Assembly (NCBI GenBank): GCA_003599455.1
Contig: QZKF01000057.1
Span: 1-64,000 of the forward strand
DNA: 64,000 nucleotides
Direction of reading: 5' to 3'
From: Comamonadaceae bacterium
GTDB taxonomy: Bacteria > Pseudomonadota > Gammaproteobacteria > Burkholderiales > Burkholderiaceae_C
The position numbers and the translations under genes were made by a program. Shown here piece after piece: positions 53,972 to 62,329 of the stretch. A model generated the notes under the pieces. That model was not told where the DNA came from and did not search any database. It saw only the letters and a program-made list of their open reading frames with translations. Each line of letters opens with the position of its first letter. Positions within the stretch are counted from its first letter, which is position 1.

Positions 53972-53985
53972 TTGATCCAGCGCAA
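53972..53985 (+). promoter_or_regulatory. FNR/FixK-like box upstream of the universal stress protein gene
   Basis: TTGATCCAGCGCAA has one perfect TTGAT half and a degenerate second half (consensus TTGAT-N4-ATCAA), 8 of 10 positions matching. Its centre lies 70 bp before the ATG; a TAAGTT hexamer at 54008-54013 would be the -10 for a transcript starting near 54020, 41 bp from the box centre, the classical FNR activation geometry. The same sequence with one change recurs at 62288. Confidence 0.5.
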
Positions 53986-54048
53986 TGCCCCCGGGCGGCG
54001 CGCGGCGTAAGTTGTGTTGATCTCAGCCCCATCCCGGAAGGAACGTCC

Positions 54049-54870
54049 ATGTCAACGCCCCGATCCATCCTGCTCCACGTCGACAGCTCCGCGCGCGCGC
54101 CCGAGCGCATCCGGCTGGCGCGCCAGCTGGCCGACGAGTTCGATGCCGGCGTCATCGCCCAGCCCTGCATGCTGAGTTCCATGGCGCGCTACCCCCTGGC
54201 CCTGGAGGGCGCCTCCCCGGCCATCGCGCTGATGCAGGAGTTCGACCAGGCGTGCCTCGACAAGGCGCATGCCGGTTTCCTGCAGGCCGCTGCGGGCTCC
54301 AGCCGCCTCCAGTGGGCCGAGCCCCTGGCGGACGGGCCACACGGCTTCGCGCGCCGGGCGCTGTACGCCGACCTGATGGTGCTCGGCCAGCGCGATGCGG
54401 ACGATCCCGCCGTGGGCGAACTGCCGGCGGACTTTCTGCCCGCCCTGCTGGTGCATAGCGGCCGGCCCGCGCTGGTCCTGCCCCACGCCGGCGCCATCGC
54501 GCCCGTGGGGCGCCAGGTGCTGGTGGCGTGGAAGGAAACGCGCGAAGCGGCCCGCGCGGTGTCGGCCGCCTTGCCCTGGTTGCAGCGCGCCGGCCAGGTG
54601 CATGTGCTGTCGTACGGCGAGCAGGCCGGTGCCGCCCTGCGCTCGATCGAGCCGTACCTCAAGGCCCACGGTGTCTCCGCCACCTGCCACGACGGCGGCC
54701 CCGAACCGGGCGATGCCGGTAACCAGGTGCTGTCCCGGGCTGCGGATCTGGGCGCGGACCTGCTCGTGATGGGCTGCTACGGCCACAGCCGGGCGCGCGA
54801 GTGGGTGCTGGGTGGCGCCACGCGCACCATCCTGCAGTCGATGACGCTGCCGGTGCTGATGGCGCATTGA
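54049..54870 (+). CDS. Universal stress protein, tandem UspA domains
   Basis: The 273-residue cytoplasmic protein has two UspA-like domains. The first (about 1-130) starts TPRSILLHVDSSARAPERI, the second (about 150-273) has VAWKETREAARAVSAALPWL and ends MGCYGHSRAREWVLGGATRTIL with the nucleotide-binding G-x(2)-G-x(9)-G-S/T type segment. Tandem-domain Usp proteins of this kind are found in low-oxygen and stress regulons of Burkholderiales. The next gene starts 20 bp later. The start follows GGAAGGAACGTCC, a good ribosome-binding site. Confidence 0.9.
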   Translation: MSTPRSILLHVDSSARAPERIRLARQLADEFDAGVIAQPCMLSSMARYPLALEGASPAIALMQEFDQACLDKAHAGFLQAAAGSSRLQWAEPLADGPHGFARRALYADLMVLGQRDADDPAVGELPADFLPALLVHSGRPALVLPHAGAIAPVGRQVLVAWKETREAARAVSAALPWLQRAGQVHVLSYGEQAGAALRSIEPYLKAHGVSATCHDGGPEPGDAGNQVLSRAADLGADLLVMGCYGHSRAREWVLGGATRTILQSMTLPVLMAH

Positions 54871-54890
54871 ACCCACCGGGACCGCCGCCG

Positions 54891-56279
54891 ATGCCGACCC
54901 CGTTCGACCCCTGGCACACCGGTGCGGTCGCCTCTGAGGTGGCCATGGCCTCGTGCGCCACGCCCGGGTGGCTGGAAGCGCAGCGCGCGCGGCGGCTCGC
55001 TGCCTTGTTCGAAGCGGCGGCCCGGGGTTCGCCGCGCTACCGCCGCGTGTTCGCCGGGCGCGATCCGGCCCGCATGCGCCTGGAGGAACTGCCCGTCGCG
55101 CGCAAGGCGGAGCTGATGCGCCATTTTTCCGACTGGGTCACGGACCCGGCGCTGGCCCTGGGCGAGCTGCGCCGTTTCATCGCCGACCCCGGCAACATCG
55201 CCCGGGCCCATCTGGGCCGCTACACCGTCTGGGAGAGCTCGGGCAGCAGCGGCGAGCCTGCCGTCTTCGTGCAGGAAGCGCGGGCCATGGGCGTCTACGA
55301 CGCGCTGGAGGCCCTGCGCCGCCCCGTGCTGCGCCCGCTGCAACGCTGGCTGGACCCGTGGGGGCTGAGCGAGCGCATGGCCTTTGTCGGTGCCACCGGC
55401 GGGCACTTCGCGAGCACCGTGTCGGTCGAGCGCCTGCGCCAGTTGCAACCCGGCCTCTCGCAGCGCCTGCGCGGCCTGTCGTTCCTGCAGCCCATGGAAG
55501 CGCTGTGCGCCGAGCTGGAGGCGTTCCAGCCGACGGTGCTGGCCACCTATCCCAGCGCCGCCGTGCTGCTGGCGGCGCAACACCGCGCGGGCCGCTTGCG
55601 CGTGGACCTGCGCGAGATCTGGACGGGGGGTGAAACCCTGTCGCCGGCGCAGCGCACCTTCGTGCGCGACAGCTTCGCCTGCCCGGTGAGTCAGAGCTAT
55701 GGCGCCTCGGAGTTCCTGTCGCTGGCGTTCGAATGCCGCCATGGCGCGCTGCACCTCAACAGCGACTGGGCGATCCTGGAGCCGGTCGACGCGCAGGGCC
55801 GCGCCGTGCCGGATGGCCAGTCTGGTTGCACGACCTTGCTGACCAACCTGGCCAACCACGTCCAGCCGCTGATCCGCTACGACCTGGGGGACCGGGTGAC
55901 GTTTCTGCCGACACCCTGCGCCTGCGGCTCGCACCTCCCGGTCATCACCGTGTCCGGGCGCGACGACGACACGCTGCGGCTGGCGGGTGACCGGGGACGC
56001 GCGTGCGTGCAGGTGGTGCCGCTCGCGGTGAGCACCGTGCTGGAAGACGCCGGCCTGTTCGACTTCCAGCTGGTGCAGGAAGGCCCGCGCGAGCTGCTGC
56101 TCACGACCGGCCTGCACGGCCGGCGGGCGCAACCCGCCCTCGATGGCGCCCGCGAAAAGCTGCAGGCCTTCCTGTGGGAGCAGGGCGCCCGGGGCGTGCA
56201 CATCCGGTGCCGCAGCGGGGCGGTCGCGCGGCGTGGCCGCAGCGGCAAGATCCAGCGGGTGATGACCGCTGCACACTGA
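54891..56279 (+). CDS. AMP-forming ligase, PaaK/CapK-like
   Basis: The 462-residue product is an adenylate-forming enzyme related to phenylacetate-CoA ligase. The nucleotide-binding loop is S116-S-G-S-S-G-E-P123 in YTVWESSGSSGEP. GASEFLSLAFECRHGALHLNSD near 272 and LIRYDLGDRVTFLPTPCACGS near 330 match the PaaK pattern. The C-terminal domain ends in RRGRSGKIQRV, with Lys near the end acting in adenylation. The acyl or aryl substrate is unknown, and there is no phenylacetate pathway gene nearby. It is 20 bp after the universal stress protein gene and probably co-transcribed. Confidence 0.78.
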   Translation: MPTPFDPWHTGAVASEVAMASCATPGWLEAQRARRLAALFEAAARGSPRYRRVFAGRDPARMRLEELPVARKAELMRHFSDWVTDPALALGELRRFIADPGNIARAHLGRYTVWESSGSSGEPAVFVQEARAMGVYDALEALRRPVLRPLQRWLDPWGLSERMAFVGATGGHFASTVSVERLRQLQPGLSQRLRGLSFLQPMEALCAELEAFQPTVLATYPSAAVLLAAQHRAGRLRVDLREIWTGGETLSPAQRTFVRDSFACPVSQSYGASEFLSLAFECRHGALHLNSDWAILEPVDAQGRAVPDGQSGCTTLLTNLANHVQPLIRYDLGDRVTFLPTPCACGSHLPVITVSGRDDDTLRLAGDRGRACVQVVPLAVSTVLEDAGLFDFQLVQEGPRELLLTTGLHGRRAQPALDGAREKLQAFLWEQGARGVHIRCRSGAVARRGRSGKIQRVMTAAH

Positions 56280-56424
56280 GGCCAGCGCGGAGCCTGCTCA
56301 ATGGCGCCAGGGCTGAACCGTCCCACGATCAGCGCTGCGCTGGCATCCCGGTCGCACACGCCCGCTGGCCTGCCCGTTGGACGAGGGCAAGGTCGAGGCG
56401 GACCACCAGGACGGCCTCCCGCCG

Positions 56425-56856
56425 TCACCGGGCCTGCAGCCGGTTGATGTATTCGAGCAGGGCAAGGATGCGTGCGCGCACGTGGGCTTCCGCGTTGTAC
56501 GGCGACTCCATGAAGTACTCGGCGTCCTTGATGCGGTAGTCGCGGCCCCACACCGGCATCTCGCGCGATCCGTGCACGGGTACCTCGGCGCCATCGATGA
56601 CGTCGTAGAGCCGGTTCATCGGCAGCACTCCGCCGTTGTTCCGGGCCAGCAGCGTGAGGTCGGGCGGGCTCCTGGTGAGGAAGGGCACCAGGACGCCGCC
56701 GCCCTTGCCGCTGGTGCCATGGCAGCTGGCGCAGTTGCTCTCGAACTCGCGCTTGCCCTGGTCCAGCCCGGCGGGGCGGCCCTGCGCGAGCGCACCGCCC
56801 GCCAGCAGGGCCAGGCCCAGGCCGAGGATCCGGAAATTCGTGGCGTTCTTCTTCAT
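56425..56856 (-). CDS. Class I c-type cytochrome
   Basis: The 143-residue product starts with a signal peptide (about 1-25, ILGLGLALLAGGALAQG). The heme motif is CASCH near 42, followed by GTSGKGGG, and MPVW near 100 could provide the axial Met ligand. It is a small periplasmic monohaem electron carrier. It lies 38 bp after the host-attachment-family gene in the same direction. What donates or accepts electrons here is unknown. Confidence 0.87.
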   Translation of the reverse strand: MKKNATNFRILGLGLALLAGGALAQGRPAGLDQGKREFESNCASCHGTSGKGGGVLVPFLTRSPPDLTLLARNNGGVLPMNRLYDVIDGAEVPVHGSREMPVWGRDYRIKDAEYFMESPYNAEAHVRARILALLEYINRLQAR

Positions 56857-56894
56857 CAAAGTCTCCTGTGGGTGGATGGGTGGGGGATCTCGTG

Positions 56895-57344
56895 TCAGCG
56901 CGCGGGCAGGCGCAACTCGCGCAGGCGCGTCTCGATCGCGCCCACGTCCAGGCTGGTCAGGTCGACCTCGTGCACCCCTTGAAGGCGGGCGGTCACGGCC
57001 GGGCTCAGGGCTGCCTTGAGTTCGCCCAGGAAGGGGCTGGAGGCGGTGAGCCACAACGCGGCGTATTCACCCCGGGCCAGGCCGTCCTCCAGCCGCTCGG
57101 CCAGCTCGCGGGCGAAGCGGTGCAGCAGCTTGCTGCGCTGGCTGGTGTGCGGTTCGAAGTGCGCCGCGGCGCTGCTGTTGTCGCTGCTTTCGTGGCCCTG
57201 GCGATCCCGCTCGAGCTCGCTGCCCTTGAGGCGGCCTTCGGGAAAGTCGATGGTGTACAGCGACACCAGGGGGTCGCCCACCGAGGTGCGGCTGAAGAGG
57301 CGTGCCATCGACCCGTTGGCCACGAGGATCCATTGCTTTTTCAT
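56895..57344 (-). CDS. Host-attachment (AtsE-like) family protein
   Basis: The 149-residue protein begins MKKQWILVANGSMARLFSR, the characteristic start of the family named for a plant-attachment protein (PF10116). HTSQRSKLLHRFARELAERL near 66 and LTASSPFLGELKAALSP near 99 are also typical. In most bacteria its role is unknown; it often occurs next to stress proteins. The ATG overlaps the stop of the upstream FixK-like gene by 4 nt, so it is translated with it. Confidence 0.85.
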   Translation of the reverse strand: MKKQWILVANGSMARLFSRTSVGDPLVSLYTIDFPEGRLKGSELERDRQGHESSDNSSAAAHFEPHTSQRSKLLHRFARELAERLEDGLARGEYAALWLTASSPFLGELKAALSPAVTARLQGVHEVDLTSLDVGAIETRLRELRLPAR

Positions 57345-58225
57345 GGTGCTGTCCTTTCAACGCGGGATGGCCCCATCTTGGGTTCCGGCACAGGCGCCGC
57401 ATTGAGTTCGATCAACGCCCACGCAGCGGCCGGGCACCGGGATGACGGTCGGCGTGACGCGGCAGGCCGGCGCGCGCCCTGCGGGCCCGCGTCGTCCAGC
57501 GTCTTGCGGGTGCTGCGCGAATACGCCCTGAGCGCGTCCATGTCGAGGATCTCCACGTCGCGGTCGTTCACATGGATCATCCGGGCCAGGGCGAGCGTGG
57601 TGAACGAGCGGCTCACCGTTTCGTGGGCCACGCCGAGCATGCTGGCGATGTCGCGCCGGCCCATGCGCAGCAGAAAACGCCGCGGCGACTGCCCGTTGGC
57701 CGCCATCTGTCGCGAGTGCTGCAACAGGAAGCGCGCCAGCCGCACTTCGGAGGCCACCGCCGCCATGACGTCCACCAGCTCGTTGGTGCGGGTCAGCGCC
57801 AGGCTGCCGGCGCGCTGCAGCGCGCGCCCGAACGCCGGCACCGCCTGGCTGAACGCCGGCAGTTCGGTCTTGTGGATCACGAAGACCGTGGAGTCTTCGA
57901 GCGCCGTGGCGGCCGTGGGGTGCACATCGACGCACAGCGCGTCGAAGGCCAGCACCTCCCGGCGTCCGGCGAAGGCCAGCACCTGTTCGTAGCCGTCCTC
58001 GTCGCTGCGGAAGATCTTGAAGGTGCCGGTGTGCACGAAGTACAGCGCGTCGGCCGGCGCGCCCAGGTGGATCAGCGATTGACCGGCCGGCACGCGGCGC
58101 AGGCCCACCGCCATCCGGGCCGCGGCCCGCGCGGCGTCCACTCCGTCGAGCCCGTCGTGGCCCAGCAGGCCCAGCAGGTCGGCCAGGGTATGGCGCCCGG
58201 CGGGCGTGGTGTTCGATGTGCTCAA
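57341..58225 (-). CDS. FixK/FNR-like Crp-family regulator
   Basis: The 294-residue regulator has a cyclic-nucleotide-binding-like barrel (about 40-155), a helical dimer linker, and a helix-turn-helix, with RRDIASMLGVAHETVSRSF near 205. E-TV-S-R in the recognition helix is the FNR/FixK signature that reads TTGA half-sites. The sequence has no N-terminal cysteine cluster (only one Cys in the barrel), so it is not an Fe-S oxygen sensor, rather FixK- or Dnr-like. I choose a TTG start at 58225: AGGAGA lies 5 bases before it, while no ATG at a sensible place does. The extra C-terminal tail is low-complexity. It is divergent from a two-component pair. Confidence 0.82.
   Translation of the reverse strand: MSTSNTTPAGRHTLADLLGLLGHDGLDGVDAARAAARMAVGLRRVPAGQSLIHLGAPADALYFVHTGTFKIFRSDEDGYEQVLAFAGRREVLAFDALCVDVHPTAATALEDSTVFVIHKTELPAFSQAVPAFGRALQRAGSLALTRTNELVDVMAAVASEVRLARFLLQHSRQMAANGQSPRRFLLRMGRRDIASMLGVAHETVSRSFTTLALARMIHVNDRDVEILDMDALRAYSRSTRKTLDDAGPQGARRPAASRRPSSRCPAAAWALIELNAAPVPEPKMGPSRVERTAP
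57402..57415 (-). promoter_or_regulatory. FNR/FixK-like box inside the regulator gene, upstream of the host-attachment gene
   Basis: On the minus strand the site reads TTGATCGAACTCAA, 9 of 10 consensus positions. Its centre is 64 bp upstream of the host-attachment start at 57344, a distance similar to that of the box at 53972 from its gene. It lies within the last codons of the regulator gene and could give an internal promoter for the downstream two genes. Confidence 0.5.
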
Positions 58226-58397
58226 GACGGTCTCCTGGCTGGTGGACGGGGCGTGTAGGTGTGTGTGGTGTCGGGTTCCAGCATGCGCCGGCGCGCCTGG
58301 GCGCACCATCGGAATCCGGCGCAAGCTGCGGTCGGACAGTGGCGCCCTGCGATGCGCCCGATTCCCAGGGTCGGCTCGGAATATTCCTACCCCGTGC

Positions 58398-58425
58398 GTG
58401 CGGCTTGATCTGCGTCAAGCCGCAC
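58398..58425. promoter_or_regulatory. Palindrome with central FNR/FixK-like box in the divergent control region
   Basis: GTGCGGCTTGA and TCAAGCCGCAC form perfect 11-bp arms around a 6-bp centre; the core 58405-58418 reads TTGATCTGCGTCAA, 9 of 10 matches to TTGAT-N4-ATCAA. It lies in the 315-bp gap between the FixK-like gene (minus strand, start 58225) and the histidine kinase gene (start 58541). No other gene is in that gap. GGAATATTCC at 58379-58388 could supply the -10 for the FixK-like gene. Autoregulation by the FixK-like protein is the simplest inference. Confidence 0.6.
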
Positions 58426-58540
58426 GGTCGGAGGCCTGCGCGCCCGGTGCGAATCTTTCTAAGATGGCCTTGAAGGCCGTCATTGCGGGGCCTTCGTGCG
58501 ATGTGCGTGCCCCGCAGCCCCATGCCCCGGAGCCGATCCC

Positions 58541-60085
58541 ATGACTTCAGCGCCCATGCCCCGCAACACCGCGCCCCTGGAGGCCCTGGCGGAGCCCCGG
58601 CTGGCCCACGCCGCGCTGGAGGCGGTGATCACGGTCGATCACGCGCAGCGCATCGTCATGATCAACCCCGCGGGCCTGGACATGTTCGGGCTCCAGCGCG
58701 AGCAGGCTCTGGGCATGCACCTGGAGCAGCTCATCCCCGTGCGCCTGCGGGCGCCGCACGCGCGCCACGTCCACGGGTTCGGCGCCTCCGGCCAGGTCGA
58801 GCGGCCGATGGGTGAGCGTGGCCGCGTGCTCGGGTTGCGCGCCAACGGGGAGGAGTTCCCGCTGGAGGCCGCCATCTTCAGGAGCGAGGTGGCCCTGCCC
58901 TCGGGCACGCAGACCTACTACACCGCGCTGCTGCGCGACCTCAGCGAGCTGCGCCGCATGAGTTCCGTCATCGAGCAGCTCAACCAGCGCCTGCGTTCCC
59001 TGTTTGAACGCGCGCCCGTGGCCATCTGGATCACGGAGCAGGACCGGGTGGTGTTCGCCAACCTCGCCTGCGCCCAGCTGCTCGGGCTGCCCAACCCCGG
59101 GCAACTGGTCGGGCGGTCGATCTTCGAACTGCTCTCACCCGGCTTCCACGAACCCGTGCGCGGCCATCTGCAGACACTGGAGAAGGACGATGCGGTGTCG
59201 GTTCTGGTGGCGGCCATCCAGCATGCCGACGGCACGCTGCGCGAGGTCGAGCTGGTGGTGGCGGTGCTGCCCGACCACGAGCGCAGCTTCGTGCAGATGG
59301 TGATCAACGACATCACCCAGCGCACACGCGAGAAGAAGGACCTGCTGCGCTCGCGCCGCACCCTGCGCGAGCTGTCGGCCAGCCTGGTGGAGGCGCGCGA
59401 GGAAGAACGCCAGCGCATCGCGCGCGAACTGCACGACGAGCTGGGCCAGCGGCTCACCGCCCTCAAGCTGGAGATGACCGCCTGCCTGCGCGACCACCCC
59501 AGCGTGGCGCTGGCCGAGCGAGCGCAGGGCATGCTGGAGATGCTGGACGACACCGTGGCCTCGGCGCGGCGCATCGCCATGGACCTGCGGCCCCTGATGC
59601 TGGACGACCTGGGCCTGGCCGAGGCCATCGACTGGCTGGTGCAGCAGTTCAAGCGGCGCACCGGCATCGGCGTGAGCGTCCGGCTGGACAAGGCCCTGAG
59701 CGGCTTGCCGCCCAGCCTGGCGACCACGCTGTACCGCATCGTGCAGGAGGCGCTGACCAACATCACGCGCCACGCCCAGGCCAGCGAAGTGGCGATCACG
59801 CTGGTCAACCGTGGTCAGGAACTGCACCTGACCATCCAGGACAACGGCGTGGGATTCGCCGGCGCCTCCCGGACCCGCAACGCCGGTTCGTTCGGTCTGC
59901 TGGGCATCCGCGAACGCGTGCTGATGCTGGGCGGGCGCCTCTCGGTGGGCAACGCGGAAGGGGGCGGGGCCCGGCTGGTGGTGCGCGTGCCGCTGGTGCG
60001 GCCCGTGGCGCAGGCGCTGGATGAGGACGTCAGGGATGCGGTGGGGCCGCCGTTCGACGACTCCACGCGGGACCACCTCGACTAG
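58541..60085 (+). CDS. PAS-domain sensor histidine kinase, NarX/HisKA_3 type
   Basis: The 514-residue cytoplasmic kinase has no membrane segment. Two PAS domains occupy about 20-130 and 155-260 (ITVDHAQRIVMINPAGLDMFGL and PVAIWITEQDRVVFANLACAQLLG), followed by a HisKA_3 dimerisation region with the phospho-acceptor His in RIARELHDELGQRLTALKLE near 300, and an ATPase domain with the N-box IVQEALTNITRHAQA near 402 and DNGVGFA near 435. It should signal to the response regulator 13 bp downstream. PAS domains could sense redox or a ligand, but no haem-binding histidine is evident. Confidence 0.9.
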   Translation: MTSAPMPRNTAPLEALAEPRLAHAALEAVITVDHAQRIVMINPAGLDMFGLQREQALGMHLEQLIPVRLRAPHARHVHGFGASGQVERPMGERGRVLGLRANGEEFPLEAAIFRSEVALPSGTQTYYTALLRDLSELRRMSSVIEQLNQRLRSLFERAPVAIWITEQDRVVFANLACAQLLGLPNPGQLVGRSIFELLSPGFHEPVRGHLQTLEKDDAVSVLVAAIQHADGTLREVELVVAVLPDHERSFVQMVINDITQRTREKKDLLRSRRTLRELSASLVEAREEERQRIARELHDELGQRLTALKLEMTACLRDHPSVALAERAQGMLEMLDDTVASARRIAMDLRPLMLDDLGLAEAIDWLVQQFKRRTGIGVSVRLDKALSGLPPSLATTLYRIVQEALTNITRHAQASEVAITLVNRGQELHLTIQDNGVGFAGASRTRNAGSFGLLGIRERVLMLGGRLSVGNAEGGGARLVVRVPLVRPVAQALDEDVRDAVGPPFDDSTRDHLD

Positions 60086-60098
60086 GGAAGACAGCAGC

Positions 60099-60803
60099 AT
60101 GAGCGACACCACGATCTCCCCAGGCACCCCCCGCGAGGCCCTGCTGCGCCTGTTGCTGGTGGACGACCACACCGTGGTGCGCGAGGGGCTCAAGCGCCTG
60201 CTCGACCCGCAGGGCAACCAGTGGTCCATCACCGAGGCCGGCACCGGTTTCCAGGCGCTCGAATACCTGCGGCGCCAGCCGTTCGACCTGGTCATCGCGG
60301 ACCTGTCCCTGCCGGGCATGAGCGGGCTCGACCTCATCCACCGCATCAAGGAAGGTTTCCCCGACGTGGCCGTCCTGGTGCTGACCATGCACAGCGAGGA
60401 GCAGTACGCGCTGCGTGCCTTCCAGGCCGGCGCCAGTGGCTATGTCACCAAGGACAGCGCCTGCGACGAGCTGGTGTCGGCGGTGCGCAAGGTGGCCTCG
60501 GGTGGCGTGTTCGTGACCTCGGTGCTGGCCGAGCGCGTGGTGCAGCAGCTCAACGGCCGCCGCCCGGCCTCCGATCTGGGCGCGCTGTCCAACCGCGAGC
60601 TGGAGGTCATGCAGCGCATCGTGGCCGGTGAACGCATGAGCGACATCGCCCAGGCGCTGCACCTGTCCATCAAGACGGTGAGCACGCACAAGACCCGCAT
60701 CCTGGAGAAGCTCCACCTCGACAGCACGGCGTCGCTGATCCGCTTCGGCCTCGAGCACCCGTCCCACAAGCTCGACCTGGGCGCCGGGCCCGACCCGGGC
60801 TGA
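60099..60803 (+). CDS. NarL/FixJ-type response regulator
   Basis: The 234-residue regulator has a receiver domain with DD at 22-23, phospho-acceptor D68 in VIADLSLPG, and K in VTKDSA; and a LuxR-type helix-turn-helix, LSNRELEVMQRIVAGERMSD near 165, with IKTVSTHKTRILEKL near 192. It is the partner of the preceding kinase (13 bp apart). It probably feeds the same regulon that the FixK-like gene controls. Targets are not visible. Confidence 0.92.
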   Translation: MSDTTISPGTPREALLRLLLVDDHTVVREGLKRLLDPQGNQWSITEAGTGFQALEYLRRQPFDLVIADLSLPGMSGLDLIHRIKEGFPDVAVLVLTMHSEEQYALRAFQAGASGYVTKDSACDELVSAVRKVASGGVFVTSVLAERVVQQLNGRRPASDLGALSNRELEVMQRIVAGERMSDIAQALHLSIKTVSTHKTRILEKLHLDSTASLIRFGLEHPSHKLDLGAGPDPG

Positions 60804-60823
60804 GCCCTGCGGCCGCGCCCGGT

Positions 60824-61558
60824 TCAGCCGTTGGCGCGCGCCGCGTCCAGCGCCTCGCACACCTCGGCATCGCCGAGCTGGTGAAAGTCGAGGTAGTGCA
60901 GACCGATGGCGTGAAACGGCCGGGGCTCGACCAGGCGGACCACCTCGTCGACCTCGTCGCCCAGCGCCACGATGCTCTGGTGCGGCGCCACCGGCACCGC
61001 CACGATGAGGCGGGCGGGGCGGCGCCGGCGCAGCGCCTGGAGGGCGGCCTTCATGGTGGTGCCGGTCGCGATGCCGTCGTCCACCACGATCACGGTGGCG
61101 CCCTCCACCGGGTGCTGGGGCCTGCCCTTCAGGTAGACGTTGCGGCGGCGCTCGATCTCCCGCAGCGCGGCCGGCAGCATGGACTGGATGTAGGCCTCGT
61201 CGACGCCGGGCAGGTCGGCGGTGTCCTCGTTCACGATCACGTCGGGCGGCGTGCCTTCGACCACCGCCGCCACCGCCAGCTCGGGCTGGGACGGCGCGCC
61301 GATCTTGCGCACCAGCAGCAGGTCCAGCGGCGCGCCCAGGGCCCGGGCGATCTCCGCGGCCACCGGCACGCCGCCGCGCGGCAGCGCCAGCACCAGCAGG
61401 GGCGGCTGTAGCGCCATCGCCCGCAATGCGGCCGCGAGCTCGCGGCCCGCCTGCGTGCGGTCGGAAAAACGGGTGCGGGCCATGGCCGCTCCAGGGTACG
61501 GCAGCGCGCCGCGCGATGGCCTGCCGTGGCCGGTGTCGCTCCAGAGGTACGTGCTCAT
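60824..61558 (-). CDS. Phosphoribosyltransferase-family protein
   Basis: The 244-residue product has a type I phosphoribosyltransferase fold. The PRPP loop is VIVVDDGIATGTTMKAALQA near 158, and LVLALPRGGVPVAAEIA near 55 is the flexible-loop side. The acceptor base is unknown. I start at MSTYLWSDTG (61558), where ATGA overlaps the hydrolase stop; an alternative start MARTRFSD (61483) matches the family better by homology but loses the coupling. Such genes commonly sit beside a small dienelactone-type hydrolase and universal stress proteins in low-oxygen clusters. Confidence 0.82.
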   Translation of the reverse strand: MSTYLWSDTGHGRPSRGALPYPGAAMARTRFSDRTQAGRELAAALRAMALQPPLLVLALPRGGVPVAAEIARALGAPLDLLLVRKIGAPSQPELAVAAVVEGTPPDVIVNEDTADLPGVDEAYIQSMLPAALREIERRRNVYLKGRPQHPVEGATVIVVDDGIATGTTMKAALQALRRRRPARLIVAVPVAPHQSIVALGDEVDEVVRLVEPRPFHAIGLHYLDFHQLGDAEVCEALDAARANG

Positions 61559-62208
61559 GCGGGTCTTTCCTGGTTGAGGTGTTGTTCGAACCAGCGCGCG
61601 GCAAAGGCCGCGACGCTGCTGAGCGCCCCGGGTTCCTCGAACAGGTGGCCGGCGCCAGGCACGACCTCGAGCCGCTTGGGCGCGTCGAGCTGGCGCAAGG
61701 CCTGGCGGTTCAGCGCCAGCACCTCGGTGTCGAGCCCGCCCACGATCAGCAGCGTGGGTGCCCGCACCTGCGGGAGGCTGGCCGCGGCGAGGTCGGGGCG
61801 GCCGCCGCGCGAGACCACCGCCGCCACCCGGTCGGGTTGCTGCGCGGCGGCCACCAGCGCGGCCGCCGCGCCCGTGCTGGCGCCGAACAGACCGAACGGA
61901 AAGCGCGCCAGGTCGGGGTGGTGCCGGGCCCAGTGCAGGGCCTCGATCACCCGCTGCGCCAGCAGACCGATGTCGAACACCTTGCGCCGGTCCTGCGCCT
62001 CCTCCTCGGTCAGCAGGTCGAACAGCAGCGTGGCCAGGCGATGGCGCTGCAGCGCGTGTGCCACCTCGCGGTTGCGCGGGCTCTTGCGCCCGCTGCCACT
62101 GCCGTGCACGAACACCACCAGGCCCAGCGCCTGGGCGGGAATCACCAGGTCCCCCGGGAGGGCCAGGCTGCCGAGTTGCACCGGCTCTGTGACGCGCACG
62201 CTGGACAT
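61555..62208 (-). CDS. Dienelactone hydrolase-like alpha/beta hydrolase
   Basis: The 217-residue hydrolase has the alpha/beta core: VVFVHGSGSGRKSPRNREVA near 38, nucleophile Ser in GLFGASTGAAAAL near 110, Asp in GGLDTEVL near 165, and His in VVPGAGHLFEEPG near 190, completing a Ser-Asp-His triad. I start at MSSVRVTEP (62208). It is the first gene of a two-gene unit with the phosphoribosyltransferase, with ATGA overlap. Substrate unknown. Confidence 0.86.
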   Translation of the reverse strand: MSSVRVTEPVQLGSLALPGDLVIPAQALGLVVFVHGSGSGRKSPRNREVAHALQRHRLATLLFDLLTEEEAQDRRKVFDIGLLAQRVIEALHWARHHPDLARFPFGLFGASTGAAAALVAAAQQPDRVAAVVSRGGRPDLAAASLPQVRAPTLLIVGGLDTEVLALNRQALRQLDAPKRLEVVPGAGHLFEEPGALSSVAAFAARWFEQHLNQERPA

Positions 62209-62287
62209 GGCTTGCCTTGTTGCGGGAATCCCGCCAACGCGGGGGGGCAGGGACACGCCATGGTGCGCGCCAGGCCGCGCCGGCGCA

Positions 62288-62301
62288 TTGAGCCAGCGCA
62301 A
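62288..62301. promoter_or_regulatory. FNR/FixK-like box in the divergent gap between the hydrolase and SARP genes
   Basis: TTGAGCCAGCGCAA differs from the site at 53972 at one base (G for T). Half-sites match the FNR consensus at 7 of 10 positions. Its centre is 86 bp upstream of the hydrolase start (minus strand) and 35 bp upstream of the SARP-hydrolase ATG. No gene lies in this 121-bp gap. Confidence 0.4.
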
Positions 62302-62329
62302 CGCGGTGGCTGGCGTCTACAATTTTTCC

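Noticed and set aside
54052..54876. 274-codon minus-strand frame opposite the universal stress protein gene
   Set aside because: Antisense shadow; the plus-strand Usp domains are unambiguous.
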